Shown: positions 1-11,900 of the stretch, in pieces
How positions within the stretch are numbered: the first letter of the stretch is position 1
Layout: the number at the start of each line of letters is the position of its first letter
DNA from: Megalopta genalis
Taxonomy: Eukaryota > Arthropoda > Insecta > Hymenoptera > Halictidae
Assembly: GCF_051020955.1 (NCBI RefSeq)
Contig: NC_135020.1
Coordinates: 860,001-924,000, forward strand
Length of the DNA: 64,000 nt
Direction of reading: 5' to 3'
Notes under the pieces: generated by a model
Seen by the model: the letters and a program-made list of their open reading frames with translations, nothing else
The model's database searches: none
Told to the model about the DNA's origin: nothing
Translations under genes and position numbers: made by a program

Positions 1-1
1 G

Positions 2-162
2 TTCTTTTTGCTCTTGTTGTTCTCGTTGTTCTTGTTGTTCTTTTTGCTCTTGTTGTTCTTGTTGTCCTTGTTGTTGTTGTTGCTGTTGTTGTTCATGTTG
101 TTCACGTTGTTGTTGTTCTGGTTGATGTTGTTGTTCTTGTTCTTGTTTTTCTTGTTGTTCTT

Positions 163-211
<49 letters not shown>

Positions 212-1087
212 TTGTTCTTGTTGTTCTTGTTGTTGTTGTTCATGCGGTTCTTGTTGTTGTTGCTCTTGCTGTTCTTGTTCTTGTTGTCCTTGTTGTTCTT
301 TCTGTTCTTGTTGTTCTTGTTGTTGTTGTTGTTGTTCTTGCTGTTCTTGTTGTAGATGTTGTTTTTGTTGATCTTGTTGTTCTTGTTGTTGTTCTTGTTG
401 TTCTTGTTGTTGTTCTTGCTGTTCTTGTTGTAGTTGTTGTTGCTGTCCTTGTTATTGTTGTAGTTCTTGTTGTTCTTGTTGTTCTTGTTGTTCTTGTTGT
501 TATTGTTGATCTTGTTGTTCTTGTTGTTCTTGTTGTTCTTGTTGTTCTTGTTGTTCTTCTTGCTGTTCTGGTCGTTCTTGTTGTTCTCGTTGTTCTCGTT
601 GTTCTCGTTGTTCTCGTTGTTCTCGTTGTTCTCGTTGTTCTCGTTGTTCTTGTTGTTCTTGTTGTTCTTGTTGTTCTTGTTGTTCTTCTTGTTCTTGTTA
701 TTCTTTTTGTCCTTGTTGTTCTTGCTGTTGTTGTTCCCAATGTTCTTGTTGTTGTTGTTCTTGTTGTTGTTGTTGTTGTTCTTGTTCTTGCTGTTCATGT
801 TGTTGTGGTTCTGGTAGATGTTGTTGTTCTTGTTCTTGTTGTTCTTGTTGTTCTTGTTGTTCTTGTTGTTCTTGTTGTTCTTGTTGTTCTTGTTGTTCTT
901 GTTGTTCTTGTTGTTCTTGTTGTTCTTGTTGTTCTTGTTGTTTTTGTTGATCTTGTTGTTCTTGTTGTTCTTGATGTTCTTCTTGTTGTTGTTCTAGTTG
1001 ACCTTGTTGTTGTTGTTCTGGTTGTTCTTGTTGTTCTTGTTGTTCCGGTTGTTCTTGTTGTTCTTGTTGTTCTTGCTGTTCATGTTG
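2..1087 (-). CDS. Third frame-shifted fragment of the Q/E-repeat frame, running off the window
   Basis: The QQE frame is again in the same numerical phase as the main ORF after three one-base losses. It includes an Arg block (about 585-645), a degenerate copy of module A ending near 817 with the residues HLPEPQQH, and a G-type element near 425-470. Some variants are seen only here: ACG at 97 and CGG at 244, which read Arg and Pro on the - strand. There is no TGA or ATG in frame. The frame is still open at the window edge, so no end is visible. Confidence 0.3.
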
Positions 1088-1089
1088 TC
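1088..1089. other. One-base frame loss 3
   Basis: ATGTTGTCTTGTTGTCC lacks one T of a TTC triplet compared with ATG TTG TTC TTG TTG TCC. The repeat phase changes here for the third time. Confidence 0.85.
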
Positions 1090-1875
1090 TTGTTGTCCTT
1101 GTTGTTCTTGATGTTCTTGTTGTTCTTGTTGTCGTTGTTGTTCTTGTTGTTCTTGTTGCTCTTGTTGCTCTTGTTGCTCTTGTTGCTCTTGTTGCTCTTG
1201 TTGCTGTTGTTGTTCTTGTTGTTCTGGTTGTTGATGTTCTTGTTGTTCATGTTGTCGTTGTTCTTTTTGTTCTTGTTGATGTTGTTGTTGTTGTTGTTCT
1301 GATTGTTGATGCTCTTGTTGTTCATGTTGTTGTTGTTCTTGATGTTCTTGTTGTTCTTGTTGTTCTTGTTGTTCTCGTTGTTCTCGTTGTTCTCGTTGTT
1401 CTCGTTGTTCTCGTTGTTCTGGTTGTTCTTGTTGTTCTTGTTTTTCTTGTTGTTCTTGTTGTTCATGTTGTTGTTGTTCTTGTTGTTCTTGATGTTCTTG
1501 TTGTTCTTGTTGTCGTTGTTGTTCTTGTTGTTCTTGTTGCTCTTGTTGCTCTTGTTGCTCTTGTTGCTCTTGTTGCTCTTGTTGCTGTTGTTGTTCTTGT
1601 TGTTCTGGTTGTTGATGTTCTTGTTGTTCATGTTGTTGTTGTTCTTTTTGTTCTTGTTGATGTTGTTGTTGTTGTTGTTCTGGTAGTTGATGCTCTTGTT
1701 GTTCATGTTGGTGTTGTTCTTGATGTTTTTGTTGTTCTTGTTGTTCTTGTTGTTCTTGGTGTTCTTGTTGTTCTTGTTGTCCTTGTTGTTGTTGTTGCTG
1801 TTGTTGTTCTTGTTGTTCATGTTGTTGTTGTTCTGGTTGATGTTGTTGTTCTTGTTCTTGTTGTTCTTGTTGTTC
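1090..1875 (-). CDS. Second frame-shifted fragment of the Q/E-repeat frame
   Basis: This fragment is in a third phase, between the one-base losses at 1876 and 1088. It reads as QQE repeats with blocks of GAG (Glu) codons at about 1156-1203 and 1546-1590, an Arg (QRE) block at about 1374-1420, and His/Asp/Pro variants typical of the other modules. No TGA or ATG is in frame. Its two GAG/His segments are near-duplicates of each other and of 3055-3260. It has the same status as the main ORF: coding only if the flanking shifts are errors. Confidence 0.3.
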
Positions 1876-1877
1876 TT
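1876..1877. other. One-base frame loss 2
   Basis: The sequence TTGTTCTTTTGTTCTTG is best explained by loss of the G of one TTG triplet. The repeat phase changes from start mod 3 = 1 below this site to 0 above it. Confidence 0.85.
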
Positions 1878-2528
1878 TTGTTCTTGTTGTTCTTGTTGTT
1901 CTTGTTGTTCTTGTTGTTCTTGTTGTTATTGTTGCTCTTGTTGCTCTTCTTGTTCTTGTTGTTCTTGTTGTTCTTGTTGTTCTTCTTGTTGTTGTTGTTC
2001 TTGTTGTGGTTCGTGTTGTTCTTGTTGTTCTTGTTGTGGTTCGTGTTGTTCTTGTTGTTGTTCTTGTTTTTGTTGTTGTTCTTCCTGTTCTTGTTCTTGT
2101 TGTTCTTGTTGTTCTTGTTGTTCTTGTTGTTCTTGCTGTTCTTTCTGTTCATGTTGATCTTGTTGTTCTTGTTGTTGTTGTCCTTGTTGTTCTTGTTGTT
2201 CTTGTTGTTCTTGTTGTTCTTGTTGTTCTTGTTGTTCTTGTTGCTCTTGTTGTTCTGGTTGTTCTTGTTGTTCTTGTTGTTCTTGTTGTTCTTGTTGTTC
2301 TTGTTGTTCTTGTTCTTGTTGTTGTTGTTGTTCTTGTTTTTGTTGTTCTTGTTGTTGATGTTGTTGTTCTTGCTGTTCTTGTTCTTGTTGCTCTTGTTGT
2401 TCTTGATGTTCTTGTTGTTGTTGTTCTTGTTGCTCTTGTTGTTCTTGATGTTCTTGTTGTTGTTGTTGTTCTTGTTGTTGTTGTTCTTGATGTTCTTGTT
2501 GTTCTTGCTGTTGTTGTTCCTGTTGTTC

Positions 2529-2560
<32 letters not shown>

Positions 2561-5231
2561 CTTGCTGTTCTTGTTGTTGTTGTTCTTGCTGTTCTTGTTC
2601 TTGTTGCTCTTGTTGTTCTTGTTGTTCTTGTTGTTCTTGTTGTTGTTGTTGTTCTTGTTGTTCTTGTTGTTCTTGTTGTTCTTGTTGTTCTTGTTGTTCT
2701 TGTTGTTCTTGTTGTTCTTGTTGTTCTTGTTGTTCTTGTTGTTCTTGTTGTTCTTGTTGTTCTTGTTGTTCTTGTTGTTCTTGTTGTTCTTGTTGTTCTT
2801 GTTGTTCTTGTTGTTCTTGTTGTTCTTGTTGTTCTTGTTGTTCTTGTTGTTCTTATTGTTCTTGTTGTACTTGTTGTTGTTGTTCTTGTTGTTGTTGTTG
2901 TTCTTGCTGTTCTTGCTGTAGTTGTTGTTGTTGTCCTTGTTGTTGTCGTAGTTCTTGTTGTTCTTGTTGTTCTTGTTGTTCTTGTTGTTGATGTTCTTGT
3001 TGTTCATGTTGTTGTTGTTCTTGTTGTTCTTGATGTTCTTGTTGTTCTTGTTGTCGTTGTTGTTCTTGTTGTTCTTGTTGCTCTTGTTGCTCTTGTTGCT
3101 CTTGTTGCTCTTGTTGCTCTTGTTGCTGTTGTTGTTCTTGTTGTTCTGGTTGTTGATGTTCTTGTTGTTCATGTTGTTGTTGTTCTTTTTGTTCTTGTTG
3201 ATGTTGTTGTTGTTGTTGTTCTGGTTGTTGATGCTCTTGTTGTTCATGTTGTTGTTGTTCTTGATGTTCTTGTTGTTCTCGTTGTTCTCGTTGTTCTCGT
3301 TGTTCTCGTTGTTCTCGTTGTTCTTGTTGTCCTTGTTGTTCTTGTTGTTCTTGTTGTTCTTGTTGTTCTTGTTGTTCTTGTTGTTCTTGTTGTTCTTGTT
3401 GTTCTTGTTGTTCTTGTTGTTCTTGTTGTTCTTGTTGTTCTTGTTGTTCTTGTTGTTCTTGTTGTTCTTGTTGTTCTTGTTGTTCTTGTTGTTCTTGTTG
3501 TTCTTGTTGTTCTTGTTGTTCTTGTTGTTCTTGTTGTTCTTGTTGTTCTTGTTGTTCTTGTTGTTCTTGTTGTTCTTGTTGTTCTTGTTGTTCTTGTTGT
3601 TCTTGTTGTTCTTGTTGTTCTTGTTGTTGTTGTTGTTCTTGTTGTTGTTCGTGTTGTTCTTGTTGTTGTTCTTGTTTTTGTTGTTCTTGTTGTTCTTGTT
3701 GTTCTTCCTGTTCTTGTTCTTGTTGTTCTTGTTGTTCTTGTTGTTCTTGTTGTTCTTGTTGTTCTTGCTGTTCTTTCTGTTCATGTTGTTCTTGTTGTTC
3801 CTGTTGTTGTTGTTGTTCTTGTTGTTCTTGTTGTTGTTGTTCATGTAGTTCTTCTTGTTGTTGTTCTCGCTGTTCTTGTTCTTGTTGTTCTTGTTGTCCT
3901 TGTTGTTCTTGTTGATCTTGTTGTTCTTGTTGTTCTTGTTGCTCTTGTTGCTCTTGTTGCTCTTGTTGCTCTTGTTGCTCTTGTTGCTGTTGTTGTTCTT
4001 GTTGTTCTGATTGTTGATGTTCTTGTTGTTCATGTTGTTGTTGTTCTTGTTGTTCTTGTTGTTCTTGTTGTTCTTCTTCTTGTTGTTGTTGTTCTTGTTT
4101 ATGTTATTCTTGTTGTTGTTGTTGTTCTTGTTGTTCTTGTTGTTGTTGTTCATGTAGTTCTTCTTGTTGTTGTTCTTGCTGTTCTTGTTCTTGTTGTTCT
4201 TGTTGTCCTTGCTGTTCTTGTTGTTATTGTTGTTGTTGTCCTTGTTGTTCTTGTTGTTCTTGTTGATCTTGTTGTTCTTGTTGTTCTGGTTGGTGATGTT
4301 CTTGTTGTTCATGTTGTTGTTGTTCTTTTTGTTTTTGTTGTTGTTGTTGTTGTTCTGGTTGTTGATGTTCTTGTTGTTCATGTTGTTGTTGTTCTTGATG
4401 TTCTTGTTGTTCTTGTTGATCTTGTTGTTCTTGTTGTTCTTGGTGTTCTTGTTGTTCTAGTTGTTGTTGTTGTTGTTGTTCTTGTTGTTCTTGTTGTTCT
4501 TGTTGATCTTGTTGTTCTTGTTGTTCTTGTTGCTCTTGTTGCTCTTGTTGCTCTTGTTGCTCTTGTTGCTGTTGTTGTTCTTGTTGTTCTGATTGTTGAT
4601 GTTCTTGTTGTTCATGTTGTTGTTGTTCTTGTTGTTCTTGTTGTTGTTGTTGTTCTGGTTGTTGTTGTTGTTGTTCTTGCTGTTCTTGTTGTTCTTGTTG
4701 TTGTTGATGTTGTTGTTGTTGTTGCTCTTGCTGTTCTTGTTGTTCTTGTTGTTCTTCTTGTTGTTCTTCTTCTTCTTGTTGTTGTTCTCGTTTATGTTAT
4801 TCTTGTTGTTGTTGTTGTTCTTGTTGTTCCTGTTGTTGTTGTTGTTCTTGTTGTTCTTGTTGTTGTTTTTCATGTAGTTCTTCTTGTTGTTGTTCTCGCT
4901 GTTCTTGTTCTTGTTGTTCTTGTTGTCCTTGCTGTTCTTGGTGTTATTGTTGTTGTTGTCCTTGTTGTTCTTGTTGTTCTTGTTGATCTTGTTGTTCTTG
5001 TTGTTCTTGTTGTTCTTGTTGCTCTTGTTGCTCTTGTTGCTCTTGTTGCACTTGTTGCTGTTGTTGTTCTTGTTGTTCTGGTTGTTGATGTTCTTGTTGT
5101 TCATGTTGTTGTTGTTCATGTTGTTGTTGTTCTTGTTGTTCTTGATGTTCTTGTTGTTCTTGTTGTCGTTGTTGTTCTTGTTGTTCTTGTTGCTCTTGTT
5201 GCTCTTGTTGCTCTTGTTGCTCTTGTTGCTG
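1878..5231 (-). CDS. Continuation of the Q/E-repeat frame after a one-base shift
   Basis: The QQE frame continues here, offset by one base from the part above 5234. It contains a (QRE) block near 3286-3330, GAG-type glutamate blocks and a pure run at 3333-3626. There is no in-frame TGA and no ATG; TAA occurs at Gln positions (for example at about 1926, 2852 and 4103). The segment 4460-5231 matches the delta part of the downstream higher-order repeat. Either the shift at 5232 is a sequencing or assembly error and this belongs to the same giant ORF, or the gene is broken here. Confidence 0.35.
3333..3626. repeat. Pure 9-mer run (294 bp)
   Basis: Follows an Arg block and TTGTCC; ends where an extra TTG triplet begins a poly-Gln stretch. 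Confidence 0.8.
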
Positions 5232-5419
5232 TTTTGTTGTTCTTGTTGTTCTGGTTGTTGATGTTCTTGTTGTTCATGTTGTTGTTGTTCTTTTTGTTCT
5301 TGTTGTTGTTGTTGTTGTTGTTCTGGTTGTTGATGTTCTTGTTGTTCATGTTGTTGTTGTTCTTGATGTTCTTGTTGTTCTTGTTGTTCTTGGTGTTCTT
5401 GTTGTTCTTGTTGTTCTAG
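4460..5419. repeat. Leading partial higher-order unit (delta-0)
   Basis: This block matches the last part (delta) of each higher-order unit, for example 12815-13939, but it lacks the 144-bp internal duplication that all later delta copies carry. It also contains the frame loss at 5232. It therefore looks older than, or separate from, the amplified units. Confidence 0.75.
5232..5233. other. One-base frame loss 1
   Basis: The + strand reads TTG CTG TT, then TTG TTG TTC. One G is missing from a TTG triplet, or two bases are inserted relative to the copy at about 13735. This moves the repeat phase by one. Everything above this point up to 64000 keeps one phase. Confidence 0.85.
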
Positions 5420-5754
5420 TTGTTGTTGTTGTTGTTGTTGTTCTTGTTAATCTTGTTGTTCTTGTTGCTCTTGTTGCTCTTGTTGCTCTTGTTGCTCTTG
5501 TTGCTCTTGTTGCTCTTGTTGCTGTTGTTGTTCTGGTTGTTGATGTTCTTGTTGTTCTTGTTCTTGTTGTTGTTGTTCTGGTTGTTCTTGTTGTTCTTGT
5601 TGTTCCGGTTGTTCTTGTTGTTCTTGTTGCTCTTGTTGTTTTTGTTGTTCTTGTTGTTGTTGTTGTTGTTGTTGTTCTTGCTGTTCTTGTTCTTGTTGCT
5701 CTTGTTGTTCTTGACGTTCTTGTTGTTGTTGTTGTTGTTGTCCTTGTTGTTCTT

Positions 5755-5785
<31 letters not shown>

Positions 5786-8700
5786 TTCTTGTTGTTCTTG
5801 TTGTTCTTGTTGTTCTTGTTGTTCTTGTTGTTCTTGTTGTTCTTGTTGTTCTTGTTGTTCTTGTTGTTCTTGTTGTTCTTGTTGTTCTTGTTGTTCTTGT
5901 TGTTCTTGTTGTTCTTGTTGTTCTTGTTGTTCTTGTTGTTCTTGTTGTTCTTGTTGTTCTTGTTGTTCTTGTTGTTCTTGTTGTTCTTGTTGTTCTTGTT
6001 GTTCTTGTTGTTCTTGTTGTTCTTGTTGTTCTTGTTGTTCTTGTTGTTCTTGTTGTTCTTGTTGTTCTTGTTGTTCTTGCTGTTCTTGTTCTTGTTGTTC
6101 TTGTTGTTCTTGTTGTTCTTGTTGTTCTTGTTGTTCTTGTTGTTCTTGTTGTTCTTGTTGTTCTTGTTGTTCTTGTTGTTCTTGTTGTTCTTGTTGTTCT
6201 TGTTGTTCTTGTTGTTCTTGTTGTTCTTGTTGTTCATGTTGTTGTTGTTCTTGTTGTTCTTGTTGTTCTTGTTGTTCTTGTTGTTCTTGTTGATCTTGTT
6301 GTTCTTGTTGTTCTTGTTGCTCTTGTTGCTCTTGTTGCTCTTGTTGCTCTTGTTGCTGTTGTTGTTCTTGTTGTTCTGATTGTTGATGTTCTTGTTGTTC
6401 ATGTTGTTGTTGTTCTTGTTGTTCTTGTTGTTGTTGTTGTTGTTCTGGTTGTTGTTGTTGTTGTTCTTGATGTTCTTGTTGTTCTTGTTGTTCTTGGTGT
6501 TCTTGTTGTTGTTGCTCTTGCTGTTCTTGTTGTTCTTGTTGTTCTTCTTGTTGTTCTTCTTCTTGTTGTTGTTGTTCTTGTTTATGTTATTCTTGTTGTT
6601 GTTGTTGTTCTTGTTGTTCCTGTTGTTGTTGTTGTTCTTGTTGTTCTTGTTGTTGTTGTTCATGTAGTTCTTCTTGTTGTTGTTCTTGCTGTTCTTGTTC
6701 TTGTCGTTCTTGTTGTCCTTGCTGTTCTTGTTGTTATTGTTGTTGATGTCCTTGTTGTTCTTGTTGTTCTTGTTGTTCTTGTTGATCTTGTTGTTCTTGT
6801 TGTTCTGGTTGGTGATGTTCTTGTTGTTCATGTTGTTGTTGTTCTTTTTGTTCTTGTTGTTGTTGTTGTTGTTGTTCTGGTTGCTGATGTTCTTGTTGTT
6901 TATGTTGTTGTTGTTCTTTTTGTTCTTGTTGTTGTTGTTGTTGTTCTTGGTCTTGTTGTTCTTGTTGTTCTTGATGTTCTTGTTGTTCTTGTTGTTCTTG
7001 GTGTTCTTGTTGTTCTTGTTGTTCTAGTTGCTGTTGTTGTAGTTGTTGTTCTTGTTGTTGTTCTCGTTGATCTCGTTGTTCTCGTTGTTCTCGTTGTTCT
7101 TGTTGTTCTTTTTGTTCTTGTTGTTCTTGTTGTCCTTGTTGTTGTTGTTGCTGTTGTTGTTCTTGTTGTTCATGTTGTTGTTGTTCTGGTTGATGTTGTT
7201 GTTCTTGTTCTTGTTTTTCTTGTTGTTCTTGTTGTTCTTGTTGTTCTTGTTGTTCTTGTTGCTCTTGTTGCTCTTGTTGTTCTTGTTGTTCTTCTTGTTC
7301 TTGTTATTCTTATTGTCCTTGTTGTTCTTGCTGTTGTTGTTCCCGTTGTTCTTGTTGTTGTTGTTCTTGTTCTTGCTGTTCATGTTGTTGTGGTTCTGGT
7401 AGATGTTGTTGTTCTTGTTCTTGTTGCTCTTGTTGTTCTTGTTGTTCTTGTTGTTCTTGCTGTTGTTGTTCCTGTTGTTCTTGTTGTTGTTGTTGTTGTT
7501 CTTGCTGTTCTTGTTCTTGTTGCTCTTGTTGTTCCTGTTGTTCTTGTTGTTCTTGTTGTTCTTGTCGTTCCTGTTGTTCTTGTTGTTCTTGTTGTTCTTG
7601 TTGTTCTTGTTGTTCTTGTTGTTCTTGTTGTTGTTGTTGTTCGTGTTGTTCTTGTTGTTGTTCTTGTTTTTGTTGTTCTTGTTGTTGTTGTTGTTCTTCC
7701 TGTTCTTGTTCTTGTTGTTCTTGTTGTTCTTGTTGTTCTTGTTGTTCTTGCTGCTCTTTCTGTTCATGTTGTTCTTGTTGTTCTTGTTGTTGTTGTTGTT
7801 GTCCTTGTTGTTCTTGTTGTTCTTGTTGTTCTTGTTGTTCTTGTTGTTCTTGTTGTTCTTGTTGTTCTTGTTGTTCTTGTTGTTCTTGTTGTTCTTGTTG
7901 TTCTTGTTGTTCTTGTTGTTCTTGTTGTTCTTGTTGTTCTTGTTGTTGTTGTTCATGTAGTTCTTCTTGTTGTTGTTCTTGCTGTTCTTGTTCTTGTTGT
8001 TCTTGTTGTCCTTGCTGTTCTTGTTGTTATTGTTGTTGATGTCCTTGTTGTTCTTGTTGTTCTTGTTGTTCTTGTTGATCTTGTTGTTCTTGTTGTTCTG
8101 GTTGGTGATGTTCTTGTTGTTCATGTTGTTGTTGTTCTTTTTGTTCTTGTTGTTGTTGTTGTTGTTGTTCTGGTTGTTGATGTTCTTGTTGTTCATGTTG
8201 TTGTTGTTCTTGATGTTCTTGTTGTTCTTGTTGATCTTGTTGTTCTTGTTGTTCTTGGTGTTCTTGTTGTTCTAGTTGTTGTTGTCGTTGTTGTTCTTGT
8301 TGTTCTTGTTGTTCTTGTTGTTCTTAGTGCTCTTCTTGCTCTTGTTGCTCTTGTTGCTCTTGTTGCTCTTGTTGCTGTTGTTGTTCTGGTTGTTGATGTT
8401 CTTGTTGATTATGTTGTTGTTGTTCTTTTTGTTCTTGTTGTTGTTGTTGTTGTTCTTGGTCTTGTTGTTCTTGTTGCTCTTGATGTTCTTGTTGTTCTTG
8501 TTGTTCTTGGTGTTCTTGTTGTTCTTGTTGTTCTAGTTGTTGTTGTTGTAGTTGTTGTTCTTGTTGTTGTTCTCGTTGATCTCGTTGTTCTCGTTGTTCT
8601 CGTTGTTCTTGTTGTTCTTTTTGTTCTTGTTGTTCTTGTTGTCCTTGTTGTTGTTGTTGCTGTTGTTGTTCTTGTTGTTCATGTTGTTGTTGTTCTGGTT

Positions 8701-8940
8701 GATGTTGTTGTTCTTGTTCTTGTTTTTCTTGTTGTTCTTGTTGTTCTTGTTGTTCTTGTTGTTCTTGTTGTTCTTGTTGCTCTTGTTGCTCTTGTTGTTC
8801 TTGTTGTTCTTCTTGTTCTTGTTATTCTTATTGTCCTTGTTGTTCTTGCTGTTGTTGTTCCCGTTGTTCTTGTTGTTGTTGTTCTTGTTCTTGCTGTTCA
8901 TGTTGTTGTGGTTCTGGTAGATGTTGTTGTTCTTGTTCTT

Positions 8941-8971
<31 letters not shown>

Positions 8972-11900
8972 TTCTTGTTGTTCTTGCTGTTGTTGTTCCT
9001 GTTGTTCTTGTTGTTGTTGTTGTTGTTCTTGCTGTTCTTGTTCTTGTTGCTCTTGTTGTTCCTGTTGTTCTTGTTGTTCTTGTTGTACTTGTCGTTCCTG
9101 TTGTTCTTGTTGTTCTTGTTGTTCTTGTTGTTCTTGTTGTTCTTGTTGTTGTTGTTGTTCTTGTTGTTGTTCGTGTTGTTCTTGTTGTTGTTCTTGTTTT
9201 TGTTGTTCTTGTTGTTGTTGTTGTTCTTCCTGTTCTTGTTCTTGTTGTTCTTGTTGTTCTTGTTGTTCTTGTTGTTCTTGTTGTTCTTGCTGCTCTTTCT
9301 GTTCATGTTGTTCTTGTTGTTCTTGTTGTTGTTGTTGTTGTCCTTGTTGTTCTTGTTGTTCTTGTTGTTCTTGTTGTTCTTGTTGTTCTTGATGTTCTTG
9401 TTGTTCTGGTTGTTCTTGTTGTTCTTGTTGTTCTTCTTGCTGTTCTGGTTGTTCTTGTTATTCTTGTTGTTCTCGTTGTTCTCGTTGTTCTCGTTGTTCT
9501 CGTTGTTCTCGTTGTTCTCGTTGTTCTCGTTGCTCTCGTTGTTCTTGTTGTTCTTGTTGTTCTTGTTGTTCTTGTTGTTCTTGTTGTTCTTGTTGTTCTT
9601 GTTGTTCTTGTTGTTCTTGTTGTTCTTGTTGTTCTTGTTGTTCTTGTTGTTCTTGTTGTTCTTGTTGATCTTGTTGTTCTTGTTGTTCTTGTTGCTCTTG
9701 TTGCTCTTGTTGCTCTTGTTGCTCTTGTTGCTGTTGTTGTTCTTGTTGTTCTGATTGTTGATGTTCTTGTTGTTCATGTTGTTGTTGTTCTTGTTGTTCT
9801 TGTAGTTGTTGTTGTTGTTCTGGTTGTTGTTGTTGTTGTTCTTGCTGTTCTTGTTGTTCTTGTTGTTGTTGATGTTGTTGTTGTTCTGGTTGTTCTTGTT
9901 GTTCTTGTTGTTCCGGTTGTTGTTGTTGTTGTTGTTGTTCTTGTTTTTGTTGTTCTTGTTGTTGTTGTTGTTGTTCTTGCTGTTCTTGTTCTTGTTGCTC
10001 TTGTTGTTCTTAATGTTGTTGTTGTTGTTGTTGTTGTTGTCCTTGTTGTTCTTGTTGTTCTCGTTGCTCTTGTTGTTCTTGTTGTTCTTGTTGTTCTTGT
10101 TGTTTTTGTTGATCTTGTTGTTCTTGTTGTTCTTGTTGTTCTTCTTGCTGTTCTGGTTGTTCTTGTTGTTCTTGTTGTTCTTCTTGCTGTTCTGGTTGTT
10201 CTTGTTGTTCTTGTTATTCTTGTTGTTCTCGTTGTTCTCGTTGTTCTCGTTGTTCTCGTTGTTCTCGTTGTTCTCGTTGCTCTCGTTGCTCTCGTTGTTC
10301 TTGTTGTTCTTGTTGTTCTTGTTGTTCTTGTTGTTCTTGTTGTTCTTGTTGTTCTCGTTGTTCTCGTTGTTCTTGTTGTTCTTGTTGTTCTTGTTGTTCT
10401 TGTTGTTCTTGTTGTTCTTGTTGTTCTTGTTGTTAATGTTGTTCTTGTTGTTCTTGTTGTTCCGGGTGTTCATGTTGTTGTTCTTGTTGTTGTTGTTGTT
10501 CTTATTTTTGTTGTCGTTGTTGTTGTTTTTCTTGCTGTTCTTGTTCTTGTTGTTCTTGTTGTTCTTGCTGGTCATGTTGTTCTTGTTGTTCTTGTTGTTC
10601 TTGTTGTTCTTGTTGTTCTTGTTGTTCTTGTTGTTCTTGTTGTTCTTGTTGTTCTTGTTGTTCTTGTTGTTCTTGTTGTTGTTATTGTTGTTGTTGTTCT
10701 TGTCGTTCTTGTTGTTCTTGTTGTTCCTGTTGTTCTTGTTGTTCTTGTTGGTCTTGTTGTTCTTGTTGTTCTTGTTGTTCTTGTTGTTCTTGTTGTTCTT
10801 GTTGTCCTTGTTGTTCTTGCTGTTCTTGTTCTTGATGTTCTTGTTGTTCTTGTTGATCTTGTTGTTCTTGTTGTTCTTGGTGTTCTTGTTGTTCTAGTTG
10901 TTGTTGTTGTTGTTGTTCTTGTTGTTCTTGTTGTTCTTGTTGATCTTGTTGTTCTTGTTGTTCTTGTTGCTCTTGTTGCTCTTGTTGCTCTTGTTGCTCT
11001 TGTTGCTGTTGTTGTTCTTGTTGTTCTGATTGTTGATGTTCTTGTTGTTCATGTTGTTGTTGTTCTTGTTGTTCTTGTTGTTGTTGTTGTTCTGGTTGTT
11101 GTTGTTGTTGTTCTTGCTGTTCTTGTTGTTCTTGTTGTTGTTGATGTTGTTGTTGTTGTTGCTCTTGCTGTTCTTGTTGTTCTTGTTGTTCTTCTTGTTG
11201 TTCTTCTTCTTCTTGTTGTTGTTCTCGTTTATGTTATTCTTGTTGTTGTTGTTGTTCTTGCTGTTCTTGTTGTTCTTGTTGTTGTTGATGTTGTTGTTGT
11301 TGTTGCTCTTGCTGTTCTTGTTGTTCTTGTTGTTCTTCTTGTTGTTCTTCTTCTTCTTGTTGTTGTTCTCGTTTATGTTATTCTTGTTGTTGTTGTTGTT
11401 CTTGTTGTTCCTGTTGTTGTTGTTGTTCTTGTTGTTCTTGTTGTTGTTGTTCATGTAGTTCTTCTTGTTGTTGTTCTCGCTGTTCTTGTTCTTGTTGTTC
11501 TTGTTGTCCTTGCTGTTCTTGGTGTTATTGTTGTTGTTGTCCTTGTTGTTCTTGTTGTTCTTGTTGATCTTGTTGTTCTTGTTGTTCTTGTTGTTCTTGT
11601 TGCTCTTGTTGCTCTTGTTGCTCTTGTTGCTGTTGTTGTTCTTGTTGTTCTGATTGTTGATGTTCTTGTTGTTCATGTTGTTGTTGTTCTTGTTGTTCTT
11701 GTAGTTGTTGTTGTTGTTCTGGTTGTTGTTGTTGTTGTTCTTGCTGTTCTTGTTGTTCTTGTTGTTGTTGATGTTGTTGTTGTTCTGGTTGTTCTTGTTG
11801 TTCTTGTTGTTCCGGTTGTTGTTGTTGTTGTTGTTGTTCTTGTTTTTGTTGTTCTTGTTGTTGTTGTTGTTGTTCTTGCTGTTCTTGTTCTTGTTGCTCT

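Larger units (their letters stand above)
9740..11638. repeat. 1.9-kb tandem duplication inside copy 1, first unit
   Basis: Runs from the TGATTGTTGATG segment at 9751 through two EEQQ/Pro elements, an Arg block, module E (10433) and the start of delta. It matches 11639-13555 with an offset of 1,899 bases, rising to 1,917 after two 9-mers are gained in the second unit. Confidence 0.85.

Noticed and set aside
8..355. Many + strand Phe-Leu-Leu ORFs starting at TTG.
   Set aside because: They share codon boundaries with the QQE frame on the opposite strand and are cut at every TAG, TGA or TAA of the + strand. Hydrophobic Leu/Phe polymers without any ATG context are not credible genes.
240..740. 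Thr-Arg-Thr ORFs on the - strand (also near 35793-36056, 39312-39575 and 62094-62297).
   Set aside because: Third-frame shadows of the repeat, ended by the TGA formed at each His-Glu pair.
1817..4381. Long - strand ORFs of Asn-Asn-Lys type (here 854 codons; similar ones at 29794-32205, 34051-36579, 37579-40068 and 54994-57378).
   Set aside because: These are shifted readings of the same repeat. They begin at the ATG created by each CAT GAA (His-Glu) and end at the TAG created by each CTA GAA (Leu-Glu) of the QQE frame, so their ends have no pattern of their own.
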